DNA from: Pseudomonadota bacterium
GTDB taxonomy: Bacteria > UBA10199 > 2-02-FULL-44-16 > JAAZCA01
Assembly (NCBI GenBank): GCA_016927275.1
Contig: JAFGMW010000035.1
Coordinates: 1 to 37,874, forward strand
Length of the DNA: 37,874 nt
Reading direction: 5' to 3'
The notes under the pieces were generated by a model. It was not told the origin of the DNA. It searched no databases and worked only from the letters and a program-made list of their open reading frames with translations. The stretch's first letter is position 1. Each line of letters starts with the position of its first letter. This document shows positions 5,792-14,132 of the stretch, one piece after another. Both the position numbers and the translations under genes were made by a program.

Positions 5792-8323
5792 ATGCCTGCC
5801 GAGTTCAGAAAGAGGGCTGAGATGGGCGCGGTCATATTCGACGGCGCGATGGGCACGATGCTCGATGCGCACGGGTCCGCCCGCCCCTGCAACGAGTCGC
5901 TTAACATCGAAGATGCGGAGGCGGTGGCGCGGGTGCACAGGGAGTACCTCGCCGCGGGGGCGGAGGTCATAATCACCAACACCTTCGGAGCCTCGCGCGT
6001 GGCCCTCGCGGAGCACGGGCTCTCCGGCCGCGTGCGGGAGATAAACCTCGCCGCTGCGGCGATCGCCCGGAGGGAGGCCGATGCAGCTGGCGGCGCAAGG
6101 TTCGTGGCCGGCGAGCTGGGCCCCACGTCGAAGCTCCCGACCCTCGGGCACATTCCCCATGCGGAGCTCTACGAGGCGTATCTCGAGCAGGCCTTGGCGC
6201 TCGCTGAGGGAGGGGTGGACCTCTTCATCACCTCGACCAGCCAGGACCCCCTGCAGGTCAAGGCGGCGCTCGCCGCCGTTATGGAGGCGAAGCGGAGAAA
6301 GGGGCTCGACCTGCCGGTCGTCGTCTCGGTCACGGTGGAGCCCTCAGGCACGATGCTCCTCGGCACGGAGATCCTCGCGGCGCTCGCTGCCGCGGCGCCG
6401 TTCTCTCCCATCGCCTTCGGCATCAACTGCGCAACGGGGCCGGCCGCCATGGAGGAGCAGCTCCACGCGCTGGCAGCCTCTTCGCCGTTTTTGATCGTCT
6501 GCCAGCCCAACGCTGGCATGCCGGAGAATGTGGAGGGCAGGCCCGTCTACTCGATGGGGCCGGAGGAGTTCGCCGGGGAGCTGGGCGGGCTGATCGAGCG
6601 CTTCGGGATATCGTTCGCCGGCGGGTGCTGCGGGACGACGCCCGCACACATCGCCGCACTCGCCGGGGAACTCAAAGGCCGAAGGTCAAAGTTCAAAGTG
6701 CAAAGATCGAAGGCCGAAGCGAGGGCGTTCGATTTTGTGTCGAGCCTGTTCACGGCATATCCCCTGGATCAGGAGCCGAGGCCGTTCATCGTCGCCGAGC
6801 AGACCAACGCGAACGGTTCCAGGAAATTCAGGGACCTGGTCCTGGCGGGGGAGTTCGACGCCATGGCCGACGTGGCCAGGGGGGCCGCGCAGTCCAGCCA
6901 CGCGCTCGACCTGTGCGTGGCGTACGCTGGCAGGGACGAGGCGGCCGACCTGTCGAGGGCGGTGGGCAGGATCGCCGTGAGGGCCGATGCGGCCATAATG
7001 ATCGATTCCACGGATCCCGGCGCGATAGAGGCGGCGCTCTCCCGTGCGCCTGGCCGCTCCATCATAAACTCCATCAACCTCGAGGACGGCGGCGCGAAGG
7101 CCGGCTCGATCCTCTCTCTCGCCAGGAGATTCGGCGCAGCGGTGGTCTGCCTCTGCATAGACGAACATGGCATGGCGAAGGGCCCCGCTGAAAAGCTCGA
7201 GGTCGCCGAGAGGCTCGTGGATATGGCGGAGGGGGCGGGGCTCTCGAGGGGCGATCTGCTCATCGACCCGCTCACCTTCACGCTCGCCAGCGGCGACCCC
7301 GGGCTTCGCACCGCAGGGGCAAAGACCCTCGAGGCGCTCTCGCTCATCAAGCGGAGCATCCCGGGGGTGCGCACGATCCTCGGCGTGAGCAACATATCGT
7401 TCGGCCTGCCCGCGCCCGCGAGGGCGCAGCTCACGAGCGCCTTCCTCGATCGCGCGCTGAAGGCGGGGCTCGACGCGGCCATAATCAATCCTGCGCGGAT
7501 CGTGCCTCTCGACAGGATACCGGAACGGATGAGATCAATGCTGGATCGGCTGATCGACGGCGACTTCTCAAACGGCGACCCTCTCGCGGAGGTCATCAGG
7601 TCTCTCTCCGCGGATGCCGCCCCCGATGAAGGGAAGGCCCGCGGCGGCGCGCCGCTTTCCTCGGCCGACGCCCTCGCACAGAGGGTGATCGAAGGGAGCA
7701 GGGACGATATCGCCCGGCTGGTCGACGATCTCCTCTCCGAGATGCCCGCCCGGGAGATCGTGAACAGGGTCCTTTTGCCGGCGATGCAGAGGGTGGGGGA
7801 GGAGTTCGGGGCCGGACGCACGCCGCTGCCGTTCGTGCTCGCCTCGGCGGAGGCGATGCGCGCCGCGATCGATCTCCTCGCCCCGCACATGAGCGGAGGC
7901 GAGGCCTCTCACAGGGCCACGATCGTGCTCGCCACGGTGCGCGGCGACGTCCACGACATAGGCAAGGACCTGGTCGACGCGATCCTGGCCAACAACGGCT
8001 TCAGGGTCGTGAACCTCGGCATAAGGCAGCCTGCGGCAGCGGTCATCGCCGCGGCGCGCGAGCACAAGGCGGACGCGATCGGCCTGTCCGGGCTGCTCGT
8101 CAGCTCCACGGAGGTGATGCGGGAGGATTTGTGCATCTTCCGCGAGGCGGGATTGAACGTCCCGGTGCTCTGCGGGGGCGCCGCCCTCACCGGCTCCTTC
8201 GTGAAGGGCAGGCTCTCCCCGGCCTACGGCGGAAGGGTCGCTTACTGCCCCGACGCGTTCGCAGGGCTCAGGGAGATGGAGATAGTGGCGAAGGGGCTGG
8301 AAGCTGAGAAGCTGAGAAGCTGA
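5792..8323 (+). CDS. metH: Cobalamin-dependent methionine synthase, catalytic part (no reactivation domain)
   Basis: An 843-residue protein that transfers the methyl group of methyltetrahydrofolate through cob(I)alamin to homocysteine. The domains are in order. The homocysteine methyltransferase barrel (about 10-290) has the zinc-ligand pattern C213 and C279/C280 (GGCCGTTP). The pterin-binding domain (about 325-590) follows, then the B12 cap four-helix domain (about 625-705) and the cobalamin-binding Rossmann domain with DVHDIG, where His721 is the lower cobalt ligand. The AdoMet reactivation domain of E. coli-type MetH is absent but is encoded by the next gene. The linker between the first two domains carries a short repeat-derived insertion (6675-6719), and the stop codon lies inside an octamer repeat. 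The ATG at 5792 has GGAG upstream; another ATG at 5822 is possible. Confidence 0.95.
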   Translation: MPAEFRKRAEMGAVIFDGAMGTMLDAHGSARPCNESLNIEDAEAVARVHREYLAAGAEVIITNTFGASRVALAEHGLSGRVREINLAAAAIARREADAAGGARFVAGELGPTSKLPTLGHIPHAELYEAYLEQALALAEGGVDLFITSTSQDPLQVKAALAAVMEAKRRKGLDLPVVVSVTVEPSGTMLLGTEILAALAAAAPFSPIAFGINCATGPAAMEEQLHALAASSPFLIVCQPNAGMPENVEGRPVYSMGPEEFAGELGGLIERFGISFAGGCCGTTPAHIAALAGELKGRRSKFKVQRSKAEARAFDFVSSLFTAYPLDQEPRPFIVAEQTNANGSRKFRDLVLAGEFDAMADVARGAAQSSHALDLCVAYAGRDEAADLSRAVGRIAVRADAAIMIDSTDPGAIEAALSRAPGRSIINSINLEDGGAKAGSILSLARRFGAAVVCLCIDEHGMAKGPAEKLEVAERLVDMAEGAGLSRGDLLIDPLTFTLASGDPGLRTAGAKTLEALSLIKRSIPGVRTILGVSNISFGLPAPARAQLTSAFLDRALKAGLDAAIINPARIVPLDRIPERMRSMLDRLIDGDFSNGDPLAEVIRSLSADAAPDEGKARGGAPLSSADALAQRVIEGSRDDIARLVDDLLSEMPAREIVNRVLLPAMQRVGEEFGAGRTPLPFVLASAEAMRAAIDLLAPHMSGGEASHRATIVLATVRGDVHDIGKDLVDAILANNGFRVVNLGIRQPAAAVIAAAREHKADAIGLSGLLVSSTEVMREDLCIFREAGLNVPVLCGGAALTGSFVKGRLSPAYGGRVAYCPDAFAGLREMEIVAKGLEAEKLRS
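6675..6719. repeat. Short repeat insertion inside metH linker
   Basis: Two identical 10-bp copies of AAGGCCGAAG (6675-6684 and 6710-6719) flank a 25-bp A-rich block with CAAAGTTCAAAGTGCAAAG. In frame it encodes a basic stretch (KGRRSKFKVQRSK) between the homocysteine and pterin domains. The base composition is unlike the surrounding GC-rich coding sequence. Confidence 0.75.
8300..8323. repeat. Octamer tandem repeat GAAGCTGA x3 containing the metH stop
   Basis: Three perfect tandem copies of GAAGCTGA. They encode the last residues of MetH (EAEKLRS), and the third copy supplies the TGA stop at 8321-8323. Confidence 0.9.
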
Positions 8324-8331
8324 GAGGGAAG

Positions 8332-9051
8332 ATGAAGGCACCGTTTTTCGGAACCAGGATCGTGAAGGACATTCCGCTCGACGAGGTCGAGGCGCTGCTC
8401 GACAAGGAGGCGCTCTTCGCCTCGCGCTGGCAGTTTCGTCGGGGTATTTCCGCGGACGAGTGGGAGGGGCTCAAGGCCGAAAAGGCGATCCCCATATACG
8501 AGAGGCAGATGGCGCTGGTGCGGGCTCAGTCGGCCATAGCGCCGGCGATCGCTTACGGCTACTTCGAGTGCAGGCGCATAGGCAACGGGCTTCTGGTGAA
8601 GGGGGAGCGCCGCGAGTTCCGCTTCGATTTCCCGCGCGAGAGGCAGACGCCCAACCGATGCATCGCCGACCTCTTCGGTCGCGGCTTCGCGGCGTTCCAG
8701 CTCGTGACCGCAGGGGGCCGCGCCTCCGAGATATCGGCGAGGCAGTTCTCGGAGAAGAGATACAGCGACTCGTTCTACCTCAGGGGGCTGGCGGCGCAGT
8801 TCGCGGAGGCGACAGCGGAGTTCTGCCAGCGCATGATAAGGGCCGAGCTCGGCGCGGGGGACGTGGTGGGCTTCCGCTTCAGCCCCGGCTACCCGGCGTT
8901 CCCCGACCTCATGGACCAGCGAAAGATCTACGAACTGCTGGGCGCCGACAGGATCGGCGTGAGGATCACCGAGACCTGCCAGCTCATTCCTGAGCATTCG
9001 ACCTCGGCCATCGTGTCGGTCGACGAGGAGGCGGCCCCGTTCAGGCCCTGA
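8332..9051 (+). CDS. Stand-alone methionine synthase reactivation-domain protein
   Basis: A 239-residue protein matching the C-terminal AdoMet-binding activation domain of MetH. The hallmark stretch is SPGYPAFPDLMDQRKIYELL, followed by GADRIGVRITET and PEHSTSAIV. In the family this domain binds S-adenosylmethionine and reductively remethylates cob(II)alamin that has become inactive. It lies 8 bp after metH, with GAGGGAAG as ribosome binding site, so the two halves are certainly co-expressed. The same gene split is known in Thermotoga maritima. The 3' end overlaps the convergent gene by 11 bp. The electron donor is not evident from the neighbourhood. Confidence 0.93.
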   Translation: MKAPFFGTRIVKDIPLDEVEALLDKEALFASRWQFRRGISADEWEGLKAEKAIPIYERQMALVRAQSAIAPAIAYGYFECRRIGNGLLVKGERREFRFDFPRERQTPNRCIADLFGRGFAAFQLVTAGGRASEISARQFSEKRYSDSFYLRGLAAQFAEATAEFCQRMIRAELGAGDVVGFRFSPGYPAFPDLMDQRKIYELLGADRIGVRITETCQLIPEHSTSAIVSVDEEAAPFRP

Positions 9052-10432
9052 GCGCGAGGCTCATGGTGAAGAACGGCGCGCTGCACTGACCCACCGTTAT
9101 GATGTTCGATTTCGAGAGCGAAGTGATCCTGTCGAGGTGGCCGTTCCAGCACCCGCTGGGGGTCGCCAGCGCCCCGCCTTGCGGCGCCCCCCTCGCCGGC
9201 TGAAGGCGCCGGGTCCTCCGGCATTCGTCGTCGAGGCGCGTCTTCGCCCCCTTTTTCCCGCTCATCGACATCTCCTCCTCGAGGGCGTCCGCCAGCCGCG
9301 AGAAGACCCCCGGCAGCATGGGGTTTTTTCTCGACAGGTCCTTTATGAAATCGGGGCCGTGCGGGATGGATTCGGCGAGCATCCCCCTCTCCCCGAAGAT
9401 TATCTGCTCCGCCTGCCTGCTGTTCAGGGCCTTGTGGTCCACGGCGAGCACCGCAATCTCGCCGCGCAGCCCGGCCTCCGAGAGGGCCTGCCCGATTTTT
9501 TTCGCCGCAGCCTCGTGCGGGGCCAGCCCGGTCTCGGCGACGATGAATATCCTTGCCGAGTTGCCCAGGCCCCCTGCGACGGCGGCCAGCGCCGCAGGGC
9601 TCACCATGGCGACGCCGCCGAAGCCGTCGAGGTCGCGGCGCGCCGCATCGAGGTCCTGACCTGCGCCCGTGAAGTCGGCGACTGGTGTGCCGGACGAGGA
9701 GAGCTTCAGCTTGAGGGTCTCCATCCAGAGGTCGAAGCCGCGCGCCACGGGCCTCCATCCCGGGTGTCCCAGCACCATGCTGAGCCTGTTCCCTTCGATG
9801 AGCGAGAGCGCCCTCTCGAGCTCGGCCTGCCTGAACTCCCTTATGCCGTTCAAATCCAGGTCCTCCTCATAGGGGTGGACGAACTTGACGTGGGAGCTAT
9901 CCCTGTCTGCGAGCTCGTAGAAGAGGCGCGGCGGTTTGAGGTTTCGGTCGTCCTGGCCGCCGGGGGCGAAGAGGAATTCCCATGTGGAGGCGAGCTCCCC
10001 TGCCCAGCGCTCCTCGACGCGCAGCTTGCGCATTCTGGACAAGAGGGCATCGGCGCGCGCCTCCTCCGAGGGGCGGACTGCGAAATCGATCCAGTCTTTG
10101 GAAAGGACCCTGCTCAGGGAGAGCCCGAACCTCAGCGCCACCGACTCAGCGCAGATGCGGAAGATCCTGAGCGCCGGAGTCCTCACGGGGCCCGCGTCGC
10201 ACAGCTGCCTGTACCTTTTGAACTGCGGTTCCCATCTTACGCGCAGCTCGGAGACGACGTGATGAGGCACGCCGCCCGAGGCCAGCGTCGAGTAGAGGGA
10301 GCTCTCCCACATCCTGTTCGCAGGGCTTTCGTTGAGCCCAGCGACCTCCCTCGCGCACTTCTCCTCGAGATCGACGAATTGCGCCACGGCCCTCGACGCG
10401 TCGGCCAGGAAATCCTGGATCGAGAAACCCAT
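9041..10432 (-). CDS. Unknown protein, 463 residues
   Basis: No family recognised. The protein has no signal peptide or membrane segment and is rich in Arg, Glu and Ala. A helical N-terminal half (about 1-200) is followed by a region with alternating hydrophobic strands (ARIFIVAETG, GEIAVLAVDH, about 275-335), perhaps an alpha/beta domain. The tail after about residue 385 is basic and low in structure. The ATG at 10432 is used; upstream bases show no strong Shine-Dalgarno. It is the last of three minus-strand genes and converges with the reactivation-domain gene, overlapping it by 11 bp. Codon usage is GC-rich like its neighbours. Long frames on the opposite strand are shadows. Confidence 0.7.
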   Translation of the reverse strand: MGFSIQDFLADASRAVAQFVDLEEKCAREVAGLNESPANRMWESSLYSTLASGGVPHHVVSELRVRWEPQFKRYRQLCDAGPVRTPALRIFRICAESVALRFGLSLSRVLSKDWIDFAVRPSEEARADALLSRMRKLRVEERWAGELASTWEFLFAPGGQDDRNLKPPRLFYELADRDSSHVKFVHPYEEDLDLNGIREFRQAELERALSLIEGNRLSMVLGHPGWRPVARGFDLWMETLKLKLSSSGTPVADFTGAGQDLDAARRDLDGFGGVAMVSPAALAAVAGGLGNSARIFIVAETGLAPHEAAAKKIGQALSEAGLRGEIAVLAVDHKALNSRQAEQIIFGERGMLAESIPHGPDFIKDLSRKNPMLPGVFSRLADALEEEMSMSGKKGAKTRLDDECRRTRRLQPARGAPQGGALATPSGCWNGHLDRITSLSKSNIITVGQCSAPFFTMSLALRA

Positions 10433-10503
10433 GGCATCTGCCTAACACAGGGGCGGTGCGCTTTGAAGCCCAATCTTCACTTTGATTACAACCGGTTGCG
10501 GGT

Positions 10504-10914
10504 TCAGGAGAGGGCCACGGCGGTCGCCTTGACCCATGGGTAGATGTGCTCCACGCCCAGCCCCGCCGCAAACCACAGGGGCGCGTCCGAGACGCGAACG
10601 AGCCCCCCGAGCGACCCCCTGCCGGAGTAGTTCCAGGGGCAGCGGTTGAGCTTGGTGAGGATGAGCCCCGCCGCGTACTGCGCGGCGAAGAAGGCGATCA
10701 TGTAGACCGCGCCGCGGCCGTACCACGGCATCGCAGAGACGCGGACCGCGATGATCGGGTATATGAGGGCGATGAGGCCGAAGAACGGGAAGAGCAGAAG
10801 AGAGGTCTCCGCATCGAGATCCATGCGCCTTGCTGCGTACGACTTGCGGGCGGCGCTCACTACGAGGGCCGCAAAAACCCCTATGACCCCGAAAAGTGCT
10901 ATGCGCACGAGCAT
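10504..10914 (-). CDS. Small integral membrane protein, CmpB-like (putative ABC-transporter type IV family)
   Basis: A 136-residue protein with about four hydrophobic helices (residues 4-22, 38-58, 68-86, 112-128). Between helices 3 and 4 the sequence KLNRCPWNYSGR resembles the conserved 'W-x-Y' loop of the ABC_trans_CmpB family (PF06541), whose biochemical role is poorly defined. The ATG at 10914 is preceded by a near-perfect AAGGAGG. It lies 81 bp downstream of the BrnQ-kinase fusion gene and 71 bp upstream of the unknown gene on the same strand. The family assignment rests on one motif and topology only. Confidence 0.6.
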   Translation of the reverse strand: MLVRIALFGVIGVFAALVVSAARKSYAARRMDLDAETSLLLFPFFGLIALIYPIIAVRVSAMPWYGRGAVYMIAFFAAQYAAGLILTKLNRCPWNYSGRGSLGGLVRVSDAPLWFAAGLGVEHIYPWVKATAVALS

Positions 10915-10995
10915 ATGGCCTCCTTTTACCCCTTGCGCACATTATCACATCTCGTGGAGAAGTCCATCCGCACTCACGACGCTTCAGGACGACAG

Positions 10996-13350
10996 CTAGG
11001 CGGGGTCGTACTCCAGCAGCTCCTCTTCGCCGCGGAGGACGCGCAGCGCGCCGCCGACGATGGCCGAGGTCTCCGATTCGCCGGGGTACTCGAAGATCGG
11101 CGCCAGGAACTCGCAGCGCGCCTTGATGGAGCGGGTGAGGAGCGGGATCGCGGCGTAGGCGCCGGTGATCGCGATCGCGTCCACCCTGCCGCGCAGCGCC
11201 GCGGCGAGCGCGCCGATCTCCTTGGAGACCTGGTAGGCCATGGCCTCGACGACCCCGGCAGCCTTCTCGTCGCCCGCTTCGATCATGCGGTTTATCTCCT
11301 CCACGTCTGTGACGCCCAGATAGGCGATGAGCCCTCCCGCGTTTCGGATCTTGTGGAGCACCGACTCCTCGGAGGCCCCCTCCTGGAAGCAGAGCCTCAC
11401 CACGTCGACCGTGGGGAGAGACCCGGCGCTGAGGGCGGAGAACGGGCCGTCCCCGTCGAGTGCGTTGTTCACGTCCACGACCTTGCCCTGCCGGTGGGCG
11501 CCCACCGATGTCCCGTCGCCGATGTGCGCGACGATCGCGTTGATCCTGTGCGGCGGCTTCCAGATGTTGCCGGCCATGCGCCTGATCACCGCCTTATGGT
11601 TGGAGGCGTGGAAGATCGAGGCGCGCCTTATCTCTGGCATGCCGGAGAACCGGGCGAGATCGTCCATCTCGTCGACCACGACCGGGTCCACGATGAAGGC
11701 GTCGATGTCGTTGGCCTCCGCGATCTCGTTTGCGATCACCGCACCCCAGTTGGAGGGGTGCTGGCGCCAGGCGTTCTTCACCAGATCGTCGACCATGGAC
11801 CGCGTGACGCGGTAGACCCCGCCCGGCAGCGGGTGCAAAAATCCCCCCCTGGCCGCTATCGCGTCGATCGTGGAGAGGTCGATGTTCAGCTGAGAGAGCC
11901 TGCGCGCGAGTTCCTCCTTGATGAGGTTGAGCTCCGATTCGCGCTGAGCCGCGTCCATCGCCCGGTCGAGCCTGTGGGGGATGGCGGTCTCGAAGACCGC
12001 GACGTCGTCGTCGAATATCGCGACGTGGGTCGCCAGCTGGCTCGGGCAGACCGCCAGCACCCTGAAGCTCTTGATCACGCGCCTCGGCCTCACCAGCGCG
12101 CCGAGCATGGCCAGCAGCGCCGAGGGGAGCACCCAGCCGATGCCCAGGTGGGTGAGAGGCAGCACCTCCCAGATGCGGTCCGCGACCGCTATACCCGCGC
12201 CGCTCGCGTGCGCCGCCTCCACTATGCCGGAGATGAGGGCGCCGGCCGCGGCCCCCCGCCATATGTTGCGGTTGGAAAGCCTCCAGCCGACGAGGCACAG
12301 TATCACGATCACCATCACGACCGGGTAGAGCGTGACCAGGAGCGGCACGGCCAGGGATATGATCTTCTCCACGCCGGCGTTGGCGAGGATGAAACTCACC
12401 GCTGCGATCGCGACGCAGACGAGCCTGTAGTTGAGTCTCCCGTAGGAGAACTTGTTGAAGTACTCCCCGCACACGACCGTGAGCCCTATGGCCGTGGTGA
12501 GGCACGCCATGGCTACAGCGACGCCGAGGAAGAGGCCGCTGGCCCGCCCGAGCAGCGAGTGCGAGATGAAGATCATGAGCTCGGTGCGGGTCATCTGCTC
12601 CGCGAGCACGCTCGTGGTGGCGCCGAGGTAGTTGAGCCCGCCGTAGATCAGAGCGAGCGACACCGCTGAGATTATGCCCGCCCTTATGATGATGCTCAGA
12701 TGGGCCGAGCGCTCGAATATGCCCTTGCTGCGCAGGTCGTTGAGTATGACGATGCCGAATATGGTCGCGGCCATCAGGTCCATGGTCTGATAGCCCTCGA
12801 TGAGCGACTTCCCGAAGGCGTGCGGCGCGTCGGTGACGATCGGCGAGGCGATGGGGCTCGCTATGCCCCTGGCGATCATTGCGGCCAGCGAAGCCAGGAG
12901 AAGCGGCGTGAGGATCTTGCCGATCCTGTCTATCACCGAGAGGGGGTTGAGCGCGAAGAAGAGCACGGCGCCGAAGTAGAGGGCGGAGAACAGCCAGGAG
13001 TTGATCTGCGGGAAGTTGGGCGCGATCGCGAGCTCGAAGGTGGTGGCGCAGGTCCTGGGTATCGCGAGAAACGGGCCGATCACCAGCATGAGGGTGAGCG
13101 AGAGCGCCTTTGCGAAGCGTGGGTCGATCCTGCGGGCCATGTGGTCGATGCCGCCCTCGGCCCTGGCCACCGAAAGCACACCGAGGAGCGGAAGCCCGAC
13201 GCCGGTGATCACGAATCCCAGCAGAGAGAGGCCGAAGCGGTCGCCGAAGAGCCTGCCGAGCGACGGAGGGAATATGAGGTTGCCCGCGCCGAAGAACATC
13301 GCGAAGAGGGCGAACCCCAGGACCAGCGCTGTCTTTGTGTTTCCTCGCAT
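10996..13350 (-). CDS. Fusion of BrnQ-type branched-chain amino acid carrier and butyrate kinase-like domain
   Basis: A 784-residue single frame with two full-length modules. Residues 1 to about 420 are an LIVCS/BrnQ cation-coupled branched-chain amino acid carrier, with about 12 membrane helices and N-terminal FAMFFGAGNLIFPP. Residues 429-784 align along their length with butyrate kinase of the acetokinase superfamily: RGGFLHPLPGG at 501-511, NNALDGDGPFS at 629-638 and an RVLRGEE end. The phosphate-binding NPGSTSTK motif is replaced by CPSQLATH (435-442). AHxGGG has become AHIGDG (Asp612), and the family Arg before the GxLP motif is Ser641. Catalysis is therefore doubtful, and a sensing or regulatory role is possible. 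The ATG at 13350 is chosen; upstream in-frame residues are not carrier-like. It is divergent from the complex I-like operon. Confidence 0.9.
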   Translation of the reverse strand: MRGNTKTALVLGFALFAMFFGAGNLIFPPSLGRLFGDRFGLSLLGFVITGVGLPLLGVLSVARAEGGIDHMARRIDPRFAKALSLTLMLVIGPFLAIPRTCATTFELAIAPNFPQINSWLFSALYFGAVLFFALNPLSVIDRIGKILTPLLLASLAAMIARGIASPIASPIVTDAPHAFGKSLIEGYQTMDLMAATIFGIVILNDLRSKGIFERSAHLSIIIRAGIISAVSLALIYGGLNYLGATTSVLAEQMTRTELMIFISHSLLGRASGLFLGVAVAMACLTTAIGLTVVCGEYFNKFSYGRLNYRLVCVAIAAVSFILANAGVEKIISLAVPLLVTLYPVVMVIVILCLVGWRLSNRNIWRGAAAGALISGIVEAAHASGAGIAVADRIWEVLPLTHLGIGWVLPSALLAMLGALVRPRRVIKSFRVLAVCPSQLATHVAIFDDDVAVFETAIPHRLDRAMDAAQRESELNLIKEELARRLSQLNIDLSTIDAIAARGGFLHPLPGGVYRVTRSMVDDLVKNAWRQHPSNWGAVIANEIAEANDIDAFIVDPVVVDEMDDLARFSGMPEIRRASIFHASNHKAVIRRMAGNIWKPPHRINAIVAHIGDGTSVGAHRQGKVVDVNNALDGDGPFSALSAGSLPTVDVVRLCFQEGASEESVLHKIRNAGGLIAYLGVTDVEEINRMIEAGDEKAAGVVEAMAYQVSKEIGALAAALRGRVDAIAITGAYAAIPLLTRSIKARCEFLAPIFEYPGESETSAIVGGALRVLRGEEELLEYDPA

Positions 13351-13435
13351 ATTCGCAGTCGGAAGCGGGGCAGACCTATAGAAAACACGACGCGAGTGCA
13401 ACGGTAATAATGGGGCGGGCGCCATTGGGTTTGTG

Positions 13436-13464
13436 TTGTATTAACTATTCGGAATTGTTAAAGT
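13436..13464 (+). promoter_or_regulatory. Candidate sigma-70 promoter for the complex I-like operon
   Basis: TTGTAT (13436-13441), 17 bp, then TAAAGT (13459-13464), in the AT-rich 121-bp gap between the divergent carrier-kinase gene and the first operon gene. The predicted start of transcription falls at or just before the ATG at 13472, and no Shine-Dalgarno is visible, so the first gene could be read from a leaderless mRNA. Confidence 0.35.
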
Positions 13465-13471
13465 ATGTCAC

Positions 13472-13675
13472 ATGCCGTTCTTCCTCATGGCATCTCTGTT
13501 TCTCGTCTTTGCGACCGGCTTCGTCCTGCTAGTGCCGTGGGCCCTCGCCTTCAGGTGGGCGGCGGATTCAGGCGCTGCCGTCGCTGCCTTCGTCCACATC
13601 GCGGCGTTCCTCTTCTTCATGGGGATCGCCCTGGCCTTCGCGCTCGGCGGCAGGGCCCTTGACCGTGAGGGGTGA
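13472..13675 (+). CDS. Short NuoA-like membrane subunit
   Basis: A 67-residue protein with two membrane helices, first gene of the complex I-like operon. It resembles the C-terminal two thirds of NuoA. FVLLVPWALAF lies where NuoA has the FDVEVxFLYPWA helix, and the second helix ends in GGRALDRE, where NuoA has a RKGALxW-type end. The normal first helix and loop are missing (NuoA is usually 115-150 residues), and the conserved acidic pair of the second helix (D-x-E) is absent. It is followed after one base by the nuoB-like gene. Identity rests on position, topology and the PWA and GALD motifs. An alternative is an unrelated small subunit occupying the NuoA site. Confidence 0.6.
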   Translation: MPFFLMASLFLVFATGFVLLVPWALAFRWAADSGAAVAAFVHIAAFLFFMGIALAFALGGRALDREG

Positions 13676-13676
13676 G

Positions 13677-14132
13677 ATGTCCCTGGATTTCTTCGGAGCG
13701 CGGGCAGGGGACCTCGTGGCGTGGGCCAGGCGCAGGGGCCTGGCTGCGGTCGAGCTCGCGTCGTGCTGCTGCGGATGCACGGATGCGCGGCCCTGCCGCG
13801 GCTTCATGTTCCCCACGGTCGAGAGGCCGGAGGAGGCGGACCTGCTCATCGTCTCCGGCCCCGTGGGCGCGAAGAGGGCAAGGCTCTTGAGGGATTTCTA
13901 CGACAGGATGGGCGAGCCCAGATGGGTGATCGCGCTCGGGACGTGCGCGTCGTCAGGCGCGCTTGCCGCTCCCTACGCCGGGAACTGCGGCGCCGATCGC
14001 GCGGTGCCGGTCGACGTGCGCGTCCCCGGCTGCCCGCCCGACGCCGGGGAGCTCGTGCGCGCGGTCGAGAAACTCGCATCCATGATCAGAAGGCCCGCTC
14101 CGGTGGAGGAAGATGATCAGAAATCCGATTGA
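13677..14132 (+). CDS. NuoB-like subunit (cluster N2 protein) with cysteine-rich loop
   Basis: A 151-residue member of the NuoB / small hydrogenase subunit family, the peripheral-arm protein that binds the terminal [4Fe-4S] cluster N2. Ligand positions are retained: a tandem Cys group C30-C32, C90 in GTCASSG and C119 in VPGCPP. EADLLIVSG and PRWVIALGTC are canonical. Unusual: the loop after the tandem cysteines, normally carrying the RFG and SPRQ motifs near the quinone, is replaced by a shorter segment with extra cysteines (C34, C40). The ATG at 13677 is preceded by GAGGGG; an upstream in-frame TTG is less likely. It overlaps nuoC by 20 bp. Confidence 0.88.
   Translation: MSLDFFGARAGDLVAWARRRGLAAVELASCCCGCTDARPCRGFMFPTVERPEEADLLIVSGPVGAKRARLLRDFYDRMGEPRWVIALGTCASSGALAAPYAGNCGADRAVPVDVRVPGCPPDAGELVRAVEKLASMIRRPAPVEEDDQKSD

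Noticed and set aside
12000-12120. Assembly frameshift creating the BrnQ-kinase fusion
   Set aside because: The frame is continuous, with carrier and kinase ends both complete and a short plausible linker; nothing in the sequence suggests an indel, although reads were not available.
10546-12669. Long 707-codon open frame on the plus strand
   Set aside because: It lies opposite the carrier-kinase fusion and CmpB-like gene, has biased Arg/Asp/Glu/His composition and no domain; it is a GC-rich antisense shadow.
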